NCBI RefSeq assembly: GCF_041080625.1
Contig: NZ_CP163518.1
Coordinates: forward strand, 2,480,001-2,544,000
Direction: 5' to 3'
From: Streptomyces sp. CG1
GTDB lineage: Bacteria > Actinomycetota > Actinomycetes > Streptomycetales > Streptomycetaceae
DNA length: 64,000 nucleotides
In this document: piece by piece, positions 19,250-27,364 of the stretch
Numbering within the stretch: the stretch's first letter is position 1
Layout: every line of letters starts with the position of its first letter
Notes under the pieces: generated by a model
Told to the model about the DNA's origin: nothing
Database searches by the model: none
Seen by the model: the letters and a program-made list of their open reading frames with translations, nothing else
Translations under genes and position numbers: made by a program

Positions 19250-20632
19250 GTGACCACCACCCTCGCAGGCGGACGTGCCGCCCGCCGACAGACGATGCGC
19301 CGCATCCGCCCGCGCCGCAGCCCGGCCGTACCGCTGCTGCTCGCCGTCTGGGCGGGCGCGGCGGCCGTGCTGTGGCTCTGGTGGCACAACACACCGTCCA
19401 TCGCCGACGACACCAGCAGAATCCTCAACGCGGGCCGGATCACCGGCCTGCTGGCCGGCTATCTGATGGCGCTGGTCGTGCTCCAGATGGCGCGTGTGCC
19501 GGCGCTGGAGCGGCGGGTCGGCTCGGACCGGGTGGCCCGCTGGCACGCGATGAGCGGCCGGTACACGCTCTGCCTGATCGTGGCGCACGTCTTCCTCACC
19601 ATGTGGGGGTACGCGCTGCAGGCCGGCAAGTCGCTCGGCGACATCGTCCAGCAGACCATCGACTCCATCAACCAGCTGCCCGACGTGGGCAAGGCGGCGA
19701 TCGGCACGGGCCTGTTCGTGCTGATCGGGCTGACCTCGATCGGCGGGATCCGCCGTCGGATGCCGTACGACACCTGGTACCACGTCCATCTGATGACGTA
19801 CGCGGCGGTGTTCCTGACGTTCTGGCACCAGATCACCACCGGCAACGACTTCGCGGTCGAGCCGGCCGCCAAGACCTTCTGGTACGGCCTGTACGGCGTG
19901 GTCACCGCGCTGGTGATCTGGTACCGGATCCTCACCCCGATCCGGCTGAACCTCAGGCACCGGATGCGGGTGGAGGCGGTGATCGAGGAGACGCCGGGCA
20001 TCGTGTCGGTGCTGATCGGCGGGCGGAAGCTGCACCGGATGGGCGCGGAGGCGGGCCAGTTCTTCCGCTGGCGGTTCCTCGCACCCGGGATGCGGTTCAG
20101 CTCGCACCCGTACTCGCTGTCGGCGGCGCCCCGCCCGGACATGCTGCGGATCACGGTGAAGGCGATAGGCGACCACAGCGCCCGGCTGCGGGAGCTGACG
20201 CCCGGCACCCGGGTGTGGGCCGAGGGCCCGTACGGGGCGATGACCGCGCAGCGCCGCAGCCGGGGCAAGGTGCTGCTGGTCGCGGGCGGCGTGGGCATCA
20301 CACCGATGCGGGCGCTGTTCGAGACGCTGCCCGGCGCGGCCGGGGACATCACCCTGCTCTACCGGGCCAACAGCACCCAGGACCTGGCGCTGTGGGACGA
20401 GCTGGCGAAGATCGCCGACGAACGGGGCGCCCGGCTGATGTACGCGGTCAACAGCCCGGAGGGCGAGCGGCCGGACATCTCCGCGGAGAACCTCGAGCGG
20501 AAGATCCCGGACATCGACCGGCACGACGTCTTCATGTGCGGTCCGGCCGGGTTCGCGCAGTCGGTGTACGAGGCACTGCGCGGTGCGGGGGTCCCCGCCC
20601 GCCGTATCCATCACGAGTCGTTCGAGATGTGA
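19250..20632 (+). CDS. Ferric-reductase-like transmembrane flavocytochrome, copy 2 (460 aa)
   Basis: Paralogue of the protein encoded at 17363, with the same order: heme-type helices (ARWHAMSGRY, VAHVFLTMW, YHVHLMTY, TFWHQITTG), then FAD motif HPYSLS, NAD motif GVGITPMRAL, a CGP motif and terminal HHESFEM. The two are colinear throughout. The loop between helices is longer here (SLGDIVQQTIDSINQLPDVG). The GTG at 19250 has GGAGG 4 nt upstream, a near-ideal site; the upstream ATG at 19202 has none. It pairs with the two-domain FMN protein behind it. Confidence 0.88.
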   Translation: MTTTLAGGRAARRQTMRRIRPRRSPAVPLLLAVWAGAAAVLWLWWHNTPSIADDTSRILNAGRITGLLAGYLMALVVLQMARVPALERRVGSDRVARWHAMSGRYTLCLIVAHVFLTMWGYALQAGKSLGDIVQQTIDSINQLPDVGKAAIGTGLFVLIGLTSIGGIRRRMPYDTWYHVHLMTYAAVFLTFWHQITTGNDFAVEPAAKTFWYGLYGVVTALVIWYRILTPIRLNLRHRMRVEAVIEETPGIVSVLIGGRKLHRMGAEAGQFFRWRFLAPGMRFSSHPYSLSAAPRPDMLRITVKAIGDHSARLRELTPGTRVWAEGPYGAMTAQRRSRGKVLLVAGGVGITPMRALFETLPGAAGDITLLYRANSTQDLALWDELAKIADERGARLMYAVNSPEGERPDISAENLERKIPDIDRHDVFMCGPAGFAQSVYEALRGAGVPARRIHHESFEM

Positions 20633-20677
20633 GCCGGGGCAACGGAGAGACCGGGAGCAACGGAGAGATACGGACAG

Positions 20678-21442
20678 ATGAGGAAGAGCCATCCCATTCG
20701 ACGGGTCATGCTGGCCACGGCCGCGACCGTGTCCGGTGTCGTGCTGCTGCTGTCGCTGAAGCCTGCGTCCGGTCCGGCCGCGGCATCGGCGGCGGCGGGC
20801 GCGGCACCGCAGGCGACGGCGGGGCAGCAGGCACCGCAGGGCGGCGCGCAGGCGGCCGGTGCGGCGGGCGGCACGGTGACCGGTGACGCGACGCAGACGC
20901 AGTACGGCACCGTGCAGGTACGGCTGACCGTCGCAGGCGGCAAGGTCACCAAGGCGGAGGCCGTGCAGGCGCCCAAGGGCGGACTCAGCGACCAGAAGAC
21001 CGCGATGGCCGTCCCCAAGCTCAACCAGGAGACCGTCACCGCGCAGAGCGCGCAGATCGACACGGTCTCCGGGGCGACGTACACCAGTACCGGCTACAAG
21101 AAGTCCCTCCAGTCGGCGCTGGACAGGATGAAGGCTTCCGGCGGCTCCTCGTCGTCCGGTTCCGCTCAGGCTCGTACGGTGACCGGGAAGGTCGCGCAGA
21201 CCCAGTACGGCCCGGTCCAGGTGCGGATCACGGTCAGCGCCGGCAAGATCGCCAAGGCGGAGGCCGTGCAGGCGCCCAAGGGCGGACTCAGCGACCAGAA
21301 GACCGCGATGGCCGTCCCCAAGCTCAACCAGGAGGCGGTCGCGGCCGGCACCGCGCACATCGACGCCGTCTCCGGCGCCACCTACACCAGCACCGGCTAC
21401 CGGCAGTCGCTCCAGTCGGCGCTGGACCAGGCCGGTGGCTGA
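20678..21442 (+). CDS. Extracytoplasmic protein with two tandem FMN-binding domains (254 aa)
   Basis: Membrane-anchored double-domain version of the protein at 18720. One helix at about residues 9-26 is followed by an Ala/Gly/Gln-rich linker and two FMN_bind domains (about 65-150 and 167-252). Each ends in VSGATYTSTGY, the flavinylation motif, so up to two covalent FMN could be carried. The domains share an exact 83-bp block at DNA level. The stop overlaps the ApbE start by 8 bp, so the flavin carrier and its modifying enzyme are translationally coupled. Confidence 0.88.
   Translation: MRKSHPIRRVMLATAATVSGVVLLLSLKPASGPAAASAAAGAAPQATAGQQAPQGGAQAAGAAGGTVTGDATQTQYGTVQVRLTVAGGKVTKAEAVQAPKGGLSDQKTAMAVPKLNQETVTAQSAQIDTVSGATYTSTGYKKSLQSALDRMKASGGSSSSGSAQARTVTGKVAQTQYGPVQVRITVSAGKIAKAEAVQAPKGGLSDQKTAMAVPKLNQEAVAAGTAHIDAVSGATYTSTGYRQSLQSALDQAGG
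20949..21031 (+). repeat. 83-bp exact direct repeat within the FMN protein, unit 1
   Basis: Identical to 21252-21334 at an offset of 303 bp (101 codons), coding the centre of each FMN-binding domain (from KAEAVQAPKGGLSDQKTA onward). Confidence 0.9.
21252..21334 (+). repeat. 83-bp exact direct repeat within the FMN protein, unit 2
   Basis: Second copy of the block at 20949-21031. Flanking parts of the two domains have diverged, so this core has probably been homogenised by conversion. Confidence 0.9.
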
Positions 21443-22238
21443 CACGGTGGCCGAGCCGGCCGAAGCTCCCGCCGCGGTGCGTCATACGGAGGAGGTCATG
21501 GGGACCGTCTTCTCCTTCGACGTCCGCGGCGGGGAACCCCCTGCGGTGCGCGAGGCCCTGGCCGAGGCGGTCGCCGGACTGCACGCGGCGGACGCGGTCT
21601 TCAGCACCTACCGCGAGGACAGCGAGGTGTCGCGGCTGGCGCGGGGCGAGTTGACCGTGGACCGGTGCGCACCCGAGGTGGCCGAGGTGCTGGACCTGGC
21701 GGCGGAGGCGGAGCGGGTGAGCGAGGGCTGGTTCAGCAGCCGCTATCGGGGCTCGCTGGATCCCACCGGCATCGTCAAGGGCTGGGCCGCCGAGCGGGCG
21801 GCGCGGCTGCTGGCGGGGGTGGCCGGGGTGTGCGGGGTGAGCGTCAACGGGGGCGGGGACGTCCAGTTGCTCGGTTCGCCGGAGCCGCAGCGGCCGTGGC
21901 GGGTGGGGGTGGCCGATCCGCTCCGGCCGGGCGGGCTGGCGGCGGTGATCTCGGCGGCCGGGGTGTCCGAGCTGTCGGTGGCGACCTCGGGTACGGCCGA
22001 GCGGGGTGCGCACATCGTGGATCCGCGGACGGGCAAGTCGGCGGTGACGGATCTGGTCGCCGTGACGGTGGTGGGTTCGCGGCTGACCTGGGTGGACTGC
22101 TGGGCCACGGCGGCGTTCGCGATGGGCTCGCGGGCCGGGCTGGCCTGGCTGGAGTCCCTGCCGGACGTGGAGGGCCTGCTGATCACCGCGGGCGACGAGG
22201 TGCGGTGCACCGGGGGGTTGGCGGCGAGGCTGGGCTGA
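21435..22238 (+). CDS. apbE: FAD:protein FMN transferase ApbE
   Basis: Transfers FMN from FAD to a Ser/Thr of target proteins, here most likely the FMN-binding proteins encoded just upstream. The 267-residue protein shows MGTVFSFDV at its start (about residues 22-30), the STYREDSEVSRL helix, DPTGIVKGWAAERA (about 111-124), VNGGGDVQ (about 138-145) and HIVDPRTGKSAV, all typical of ApbE. The GTG start lies inside the previous gene, 8 bp before its stop. No lipoprotein signal is visible, so it may act in the cytosol or be exported by another route. Confidence 0.92.
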   Translation: MADTVAEPAEAPAAVRHTEEVMGTVFSFDVRGGEPPAVREALAEAVAGLHAADAVFSTYREDSEVSRLARGELTVDRCAPEVAEVLDLAAEAERVSEGWFSSRYRGSLDPTGIVKGWAAERAARLLAGVAGVCGVSVNGGGDVQLLGSPEPQRPWRVGVADPLRPGGLAAVISAAGVSELSVATSGTAERGAHIVDPRTGKSAVTDLVAVTVVGSRLTWVDCWATAAFAMGSRAGLAWLESLPDVEGLLITAGDEVRCTGGLAARLG

Positions 22239-22356
22239 CAGCGATTTCGTCCGAGCGATTGTCGGGCGACTTTTTCGAGCGAGTTTTTCGCCGGAGAGCC
22301 ATCCCATTTCCGATCCGGGACGTATCCCATATACAGCAAGTTTCGGGAGGAACGGA

Positions 22357-22527
22357 ATGGCTATCTTCGTCAGTCTTCTGCCGGCCAGCCGCCATGACCA
22401 TGGGAGGCACACGTCGCATCACGACCACGGCGACCACGGCCACCGGCACGGCCACCGCCACGAGCACGGTCACGACCACGACGACCGCCACGACCACGGC
22501 GATCGGCACGGCCACGGCGACCACTGA
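22357..22527 (+). CDS. Histidine-rich peptide, 56 aa
   Basis: A short gene absent from simple ORF lists: 56 residues, 19 of them His. A hydrophobic head (MAIFVSLLPASR) precedes a tail built of HDH, HGH and HRH units (for example SHHDHGDHGHRHGH) that runs to the end. GGGAGG at 22345-22350 lies 6 nt before the ATG, an excellent ribosome site. The tail should bind Ni, Zn, Cu or Co strongly. It is followed after 75 bp by an ABC exporter and a kinase-like gene on the same strand, so it could be a metal-storage peptide, a metallophore-like secreted peptide or the substrate of that exporter. The alternative frame is Thr/Ala low complexity and is not believed. Confidence 0.7.
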   Translation: MAIFVSLLPASRHDHGRHTSHHDHGDHGHRHGHRHEHGHDHDDRHDHGDRHGHGDH

Positions 22528-22602
22528 ATCGCACATCAGGGCTGAGCGGACCGGTGGCCGGAGGACCCGGTCCGCTCCGCCGGTCCCCAGGGAACGCGTC
22601 CC

Positions 22603-24417
22603 ATGGTGCACGTCCTGCGGCGTCTGTTCTCGGTGGGCGAGGCCTCCGACGGCGTCGTCGAGGCCGCGCCCGCCGTCTCGCCGCGTGCGGTGTTCCGGCG
22701 GTTCTGGCCGTACACGCGCGGCGGCCGCCGCTGGCTCGTCCCCGTCCTCCTCTTCAGCCTGGCGGGACCGGCCGTCGACGCCGCGGAGATCTGGCTCTTC
22801 AAAACCGTCGTGGACGGCGTGCTCGTCCCCCGCGACCTGCGGCCGCTGCTGTGGCTCGCGCCGTCCTACGCGGGACTCATCATCTGCTCCGGGGTGCTCG
22901 GGTTCGCCGACGAGGTGACGTCCACCTGGGTCGGCGAGAGCTTCCTGCTCTCGCTGCGCTCCGAGGTGTTCCGGCATGTCCAGGGGCTGTCGCTCGGCTT
23001 CTTCGAACGCCGGCGGCTCGGGGACGTGCTGTCCCGCATCACCGGGGACGTCGACGCGGTCGAGACGTTTCTGCTCTCGGGGGTGGCGGACGTGCTCTAC
23101 TACGTCGTCCAACTGGGTTTCTTCCTGGGCCTGTTGTTCTGTCTGCGCTGGGACCTGACCCTGCTCGCCCTGGTGATCGTGCCGCTGTTCTGGGCTGCCG
23201 CGCGGCACTTCGCGCGGCTGCTCAGAACGGCGTCGCGGGAGCGCAGACGGCGCGGCGGCTCGCTCAGCGCGATCGCCGAGGAGGTGCTCGGCAATGTCGC
23301 GCTGGTGCAGGCGTACAACCGGCAGGAGTGGGAAGAGCGCCGGTTCGAGCGGGAGAACGCCGGCAGGTTCCGGGCGGCGATGGCCTCGGCTCGGATCCGC
23401 GCCGTCTACGGGCCCGTCGTCGACATCATCGAGGTGACCGGGGGCCTCGCGGTGCTGGGCCTCGGCACCTGGCAACTGGCCCGGGGACAGCTCACGCTGG
23501 GCGGTCTGCTGGTCTTCCTGGCGCTGATCGGCAAGCTGTACGGCCCGGTCCACGGCCTCTCCGGGCTCGGCACCACCTTCTACGCGGCCTCCGCCTCCGC
23601 CGAACGGATCATCGAGCTGCTGGACCAGCGGCCGCAGGTCGTCGAGGCTCCGGGCGCCCGGCGGATCGGCCGTGCGCGGGGCGAGGTGGAGTTCGACAGG
23701 GTCTGGTTCCGCTATCCCGGCGCATCGTCCTGGGCGCTGTCGGACGTGTCGTTCCATGTCGCGCCCGGGGAGACCCTGGCGCTGGTCGGGGCGAGCGGGG
23801 CCGGCAAGTCAACGGCCGCCAAACTCCAGCTGCGCTTCTACGACCCCGAGCGCGGAGCGGTCCTGCTCGGCGGCACGGACCTGCGGGACCTGCGGCTGTC
23901 CGACGTACGGGAGAACATCGCGGTGGTGCTGCAGGAGACCCTCGTCTTCCACGGCACGGTGCGCGAGAACATCGCCTACGGGCGGCCGGGGGCGAGCGAG
24001 GCGGACATCGTGGCGGCGGCGCGCGCGGCGGACGCCCACGAGTTCATCGAGCGGCTCCCGGAGGGCTACGACACCCTGGTCGGCCAGCGCGGCCGCACGC
24101 TGTCCGGCGGGCAGTGCCAGCGGCTGGCGATCGCCCGCGCGATGATCAGGGACGCGCCCGTGCTGCTGCTGGACGAGCCGACCACCGGGCTGGACGTGCG
24201 GTCGGGCCGACGGATCATGGATCCGCTGCGCCGGCTCATGGCCGGGCGGACGACCGTCGTCATCTCCCACAACCTGCTGACCGTGCGCGACGCCACGCGG
24301 ATCGTGGTGCTCGACCACGGCCGGGTGGTCGAACACGGCGCCCACGACGATCTGATCCGCGACCGGGGGACGTACGCCCGGCTGCACCGGCTGAGCGCGG
24401 GCGCGGTGCCGTCATGA
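22603..24417 (+). CDS. ABC exporter, fused membrane and ATPase domains (604 aa)
   Basis: Type IV (MsbA/McjD-like) half transporter that would work as a homodimer. The membrane domain with about six helices spans residues 45-330. The ATPase has Walker A GASGAGKST (about 395-403), signature LSGGQCQR (about 498), Walker B VLLLDEPT (about 519) and the switch His in VVISHN. Gln normally seen after the signature GGQ is Cys-Gln here, a common variant. There is no N-terminal peptidase domain, so leader cleavage is not predicted. It sits between the His-rich peptide and a kinase-like gene, overlapping the latter by ATGA. Export of the peptide or a derivative is inferred. Confidence 0.9.
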   Translation: MVHVLRRLFSVGEASDGVVEAAPAVSPRAVFRRFWPYTRGGRRWLVPVLLFSLAGPAVDAAEIWLFKTVVDGVLVPRDLRPLLWLAPSYAGLIICSGVLGFADEVTSTWVGESFLLSLRSEVFRHVQGLSLGFFERRRLGDVLSRITGDVDAVETFLLSGVADVLYYVVQLGFFLGLLFCLRWDLTLLALVIVPLFWAAARHFARLLRTASRERRRRGGSLSAIAEEVLGNVALVQAYNRQEWEERRFERENAGRFRAAMASARIRAVYGPVVDIIEVTGGLAVLGLGTWQLARGQLTLGGLLVFLALIGKLYGPVHGLSGLGTTFYAASASAERIIELLDQRPQVVEAPGARRIGRARGEVEFDRVWFRYPGASSWALSDVSFHVAPGETLALVGASGAGKSTAAKLQLRFYDPERGAVLLGGTDLRDLRLSDVRENIAVVLQETLVFHGTVRENIAYGRPGASEADIVAAARAADAHEFIERLPEGYDTLVGQRGRTLSGGQCQRLAIARAMIRDAPVLLLDEPTTGLDVRSGRRIMDPLRRLMAGRTTVVISHNLLTVRDATRIVVLDHGRVVEHGAHDDLIRDRGTYARLHRLSAGAVPS

Positions 24418-25298
24418 GCCCCACCGTGACGGGCGGCAGCGGCCCCGCGCCCCTCGTGCCGGGCACGGAGCCGGCGCCGGGGTACGAGATCCTGGCGCAT
24501 CTGACGCGGACCGGCTGGCTCGATGTGTACGACGCGTGGAGCGCGGAACGGGCCTGCCGGTGCGTGATCAAGGTGGTGCGCCCGGACCGGCGGGGCGAGG
24601 GGTGGCTGGGCGAGCGGCTGTTGCGGGAGGGCCGGTGGCTGCGGGAGTTCAGCCATCCGCACCTGGTCCGGGGGTACGAGGCCGTCGCGGTGCCCGAGCC
24701 GCTCGTCGTCCTGGAGACACTGACCGGTGAGACGCTGTCGCATCTCGTGCACCGGCTGCGGCGCCGGCCGGCGGCCGCCGATGTGGCGCTTCTCGGCGTG
24801 CAGTTGTGTTCCGCGGTCCACTATCTGCACGGCCGGGGCCTGCTGCACCTGGACCTCAAACCGGCCAACGTGGTGGTGGAGCGCGGGCATGCCAAGGTGC
24901 TGGACCTGAGCGTCGCCCGGCCGCCCGGACCGGCGCCCGCCGGGCTGGGCACGTGCTGCTACCTCGCCCCGGAGCAGGCCCGGGGCGATCGGCTCACGGC
25001 CGCCGCCGATGTGTGGGGCATCGCCGTCACGTTGTACGAGGTCGCGTGCGGTGACGTGCCGTTCGGCTGTGGGGCGACCACGGACGACTCGTATCCGCCG
25101 ACGGACGACCGGCATCCACTGCCGAAGGACCGGTATCCGCAGACGCGGCAGGCGGCCCCGCCCATCGCCTCCCGGAGGCGGCTGCCGCCCGCGCTCGCCG
25201 CCGCCGTCGACGCCTGCCTGCGGGCCGACCCGGCGGCACGGCCCACGGTCGCCGAACTGGCCGCGGCCCTGGAAGCGGCCCTGCCGCGGCAGCCCTGA
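24414..25298 (+). CDS. Serine/threonine protein kinase-like protein, 294 aa
   Basis: Soluble Hanks-type kinase domain with no transmembrane helix or PASTA repeats. The ATP-binding Lys is K53 in CVIKVV, the catalytic loop is HLDLKPAN (145-152, Asp147), and the APE motif is at 185-187. The glycine-rich loop is degenerate, and the metal-binding DFG is DLS (164-166), so activity is plausible but not typical. A Pro/Asp-rich insert (DDSYPPTDDRHPLPKDRYP) lies after the APE region. The start overlaps the ABC exporter stop. It may phosphorylate the transporter or the peptide, or act as a pseudokinase modifier. Confidence 0.85.
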   Translation: MSPTVTGGSGPAPLVPGTEPAPGYEILAHLTRTGWLDVYDAWSAERACRCVIKVVRPDRRGEGWLGERLLREGRWLREFSHPHLVRGYEAVAVPEPLVVLETLTGETLSHLVHRLRRRPAAADVALLGVQLCSAVHYLHGRGLLHLDLKPANVVVERGHAKVLDLSVARPPGPAPAGLGTCCYLAPEQARGDRLTAAADVWGIAVTLYEVACGDVPFGCGATTDDSYPPTDDRHPLPKDRYPQTRQAAPPIASRRRLPPALAAAVDACLRADPAARPTVAELAAALEAALPRQP

Positions 25299-25345
25299 GC
25301 CGTACGAGACCGCGCCGTACGGGACCGGCCGTACCCGGCCCGGGT

Positions 25346-26110
25346 TCACCGCTCCGGCTCCACGACCTGGCCCTTCACCAGGTCAGCCGTAGCGAGGACC
25401 GTGCCGTCGGGTGCCGTCAGCCGGGCGCCGGAGAGGGTCGAGAGGTCGCCGGGGGCGGCCACGCCCCACTCGCCGTGTCCGCCGGCCAGGGTGAAGTCGC
25501 CGACGCGCACGGTCGTACCGTCGGCGTGTTCGAGGAGGCAGGTGACCTTGCCGGTGTACGCGGCGTGCGGGCCGGCGAGATCGACGGACACGAAGACCCA
25601 GCCGGGGGTTCCGGGGTGGGCGTAGACCTCGCCGACGGTGCCGCCGCCCGTGGTCGAGGTCATGTCGCCGATCAGCATGGGCTCGGACGCGGTGGCGGGC
25701 GCGGACGAGGCGAGGACGTCCTCGACGGCGGTGCCGATCCCCCAGCCGGCGAACCCGATGGCGACGGTGACCGCGGTGGCGACGGCCGCGAGCCGCAGCC
25801 GGGCCCGCCTGGCCCGCCCGCGCAGGTTCCGGGACGTGCGGCCGGAGGCGCCCTCGGGAGCCGCGGACTCCGACGCCTGCTGGGCCAGTCCGCGGGCCAC
25901 CCGGGTCTCGAAGCCGGGCGGTGGCTCGCTGTCCGGCAGCAGGCCGATCAGCCGGTCGCCGACCAGGGTGAGTTGGCGGACGTACTCCCGGCAGTCCGCG
26001 CACCGGTCCAGATGGGCGAGGGCCTCGGCGCGCTCGCGGCCGGGGAGCACGCCCAGCGCCAGCTCGGCGGCGATCTCCCGGAGCTTGTCGCAGTTCACGT
26101 CACTGGACAT
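25346..26110 (-). CDS. Anti-sigma factor, RskA type with zinc-finger motif (254 aa)
   Basis: Membrane anti-sigma factor for the sigma gene it overlaps. The cytoplasmic N-terminal domain has HLDRCADC (about residues 33-40), the HxxxCxxC zinc-binding anti-sigma motif. One transmembrane helix follows at about 107-127. The outer C-terminal part (GTVGEVYAHPGTPGWVFVSV and on) matches the RskA domain. Release of the sigma factor by proteolysis is known for the family. Its start lies 11 bp inside the sigma gene, giving coupled translation and fixed stoichiometry. Confidence 0.9.
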   Translation of the reverse strand: MSSDVNCDKLREIAAELALGVLPGRERAEALAHLDRCADCREYVRQLTLVGDRLIGLLPDSEPPPGFETRVARGLAQQASESAAPEGASGRTSRNLRGRARRARLRLAAVATAVTVAIGFAGWGIGTAVEDVLASSAPATASEPMLIGDMTSTTGGGTVGEVYAHPGTPGWVFVSVDLAGPHAAYTGKVTCLLEHADGTTVRVGDFTLAGGHGEWGVAAPGDLSTLSGARLTAPDGTVLATADLVKGQVVEPER

Positions 26111-26786
26111 GGTCGCCTCGCTTCGGAACCGCGAGTGTGGTGCGCAGTTTCGCCATGGCGGCCCTGATCCGGGTCTTGGCGGTGCCCAGCGGGATCTGCT
26201 CCGTGTCGGCGATCTGCTGGGCGGTCATACCGTAGATGCCCGCCATCACCAGGGCCCGGGCCTGTTCGCGGGGCAGCCGGGCCACGGCGGCCCGCAGCTG
26301 GGATGAGGTCTCGTCGGCCAGCGCCCAGCGCTCGGGGGTCTCGGTGACCACGCCGAGGAGGGCGTCGAGGTCTTCCGGTGCCACCGGCTCGGTCCGCCGG
26401 GCGCGGACGGCGTCGACGGCGAGGTTGTGCGCGATGGTCGTCAGCCAGGTGGTGACCGAGCCGCGGCGCGAGTCGTAGATCTGGGCATGGCGCCATGCCC
26501 GCTCGAACGTCAACTGGGCGACGTCCTCGGCGAGTTGTTCATCCCCTGTGACGGCCATGGCGACCCCGAAGACCCGGTGCTGGAACCTTCGCACGAAGAC
26601 GACCGCGAGTTCCGGATCGCCGGTGGCCAGCCCGGACAGCAGAGCCTCGTCCGGGAGGCGGCCCACCGGGAACCGGAAACCCGACACACCTCTGTATACG
26701 GTCGACGGCCACCAGGGGATTGCCCGCCCACCTGACCCCCCGCCGCGGAAGATCACATTCCCATTGTCCGCCGCGGGGCGGGGCAC
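26100..26786 (-). CDS. ECF sigma factor, SigK-like
   Basis: Extracytoplasmic-function sigma factor of up to 228 residues. Region 2 is seen in QLAEDVAQLTFERAWRH (about 84-100) with SVTTWLTTIAHNLAVD; region 4 has the helix-turn-helix MTAQQIADTEQIPLGTAKTR (about 189-208). The first 30-odd residues are Gly/Arg-rich and unlike the family, so translation may begin later, at a GTG at 26687 preceded by AGAGG but too close for an ideal site. The next gene is its RskA-type anti-sigma partner. Targets are unknown; auto-regulation is usual. Confidence 0.88.
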   Translation of the reverse strand: MPRPAADNGNVIFRGGGSGGRAIPWWPSTVYRGVSGFRFPVGRLPDEALLSGLATGDPELAVVFVRRFQHRVFGVAMAVTGDEQLAEDVAQLTFERAWRHAQIYDSRRGSVTTWLTTIAHNLAVDAVRARRTEPVAPEDLDALLGVVTETPERWALADETSSQLRAAVARLPREQARALVMAGIYGMTAQQIADTEQIPLGTAKTRIRAAMAKLRTTLAVPKRGDHVQ

Positions 26787-26817
26787 CGCATGCGCGCTCA
26801 GTGCCCGTTCTGTGCCA

Positions 26818-27357
26818 TCAGTGGCCGTTCTGCGCCAGCCGCAGCAGGTGGTCCGCCAGGGCCTGGCCGCCGGTCGGCTCCCGGCTGATCAGCAGCAGCG
26901 TGTCGTCACCGGCGATGGTGCCCAGGATGTCGTGCAGTTCGGCCTGGTCGATGGCCGAGGCCAGGAACTGGGCCGCCCCCGGCGGGGTGCGCAGGACCAC
27001 GAGGTTGGCGGATGCCTCCGCGGAGATCAGCAGCTCCTGGGAGAGCCGCCGCATCCGCTCCTCCTTCGCCGACTCCCCGAGCGGCGCGCGCGGCGTGCGG
27101 AAACCGCCCTCGCTCGGCACCGCGTAGATCAGCTCGCCGTCGGTGTTGCGGATCTTCACCGCGTTCAGCTCGTCGAGGTCCCGGGAGAGCGTCGCCTGGG
27201 TGACGCTCAGTCCGTCGTCGGCGAGCAGCTTGGCGAGCTGGCTCTGCGACCGCACCGGCTGCCGGTTGAGAATGTCCACGATCCGGCGGTGCCGCGCGGT
27301 ACGGGTCTGCGGCACGGCGGCACCCGCGGCCTGCTCCTGGTCCTGCGCCTGGCTCAT
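26818..27357 (-). CDS. argR: Arginine repressor ArgR
   Basis: Arginine-dependent hexameric repressor of the arg genes. The 179-residue protein has a winged helix N-terminal domain (residues about 20-90, with the characteristic [20 protein letters not shown] and SRDLDEL) and a C-terminal oligomerisation domain with the arginine-contacting [12 protein letters not shown] motif (about 146-157). Its ATG lies 8 bp after the argD stop, so it is the last gene of argCJBDR. It should bind the twin ARG boxes before argC and argG in this window. Confidence 0.96.
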   Translation of the reverse strand: MSQAQDQEQAAGAAVPQTRTARHRRIVDILNRQPVRSQSQLAKLLADDGLSVTQATLSRDLDELNAVKIRNTDGELIYAVPSEGGFRTPRAPLGESAKEERMRRLSQELLISAEASANLVVLRTPPGAAQFLASAIDQAELHDILGTIAGDDTLLLISREPTGGQALADHLLRLAQNGH

Positions 27358-27364
27358 CGTCGTC

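Noticed and set aside
22377..22918. Thr/Ala-rich reading frame over the His-rich region
   Set aside because: It is a frame-shifted reading of CAC-rich low-complexity DNA. Its start lacks a ribosome site, whereas the His frame has GGGAGG at 6 nt.
22554..24413. Long upstream extension (over 600 codons) in the frame of the kinase-like gene
   Set aside because: It lies opposite in frame to the ABC exporter, which has all family motifs. The kinase starts at 24414.
25299..25345. GTACGG/CCGTAC hairpin between the convergent kinase-like and anti-sigma genes
   Set aside because: A short 6-bp stem without a T-tract; too weak to call a terminator, although its position would fit.
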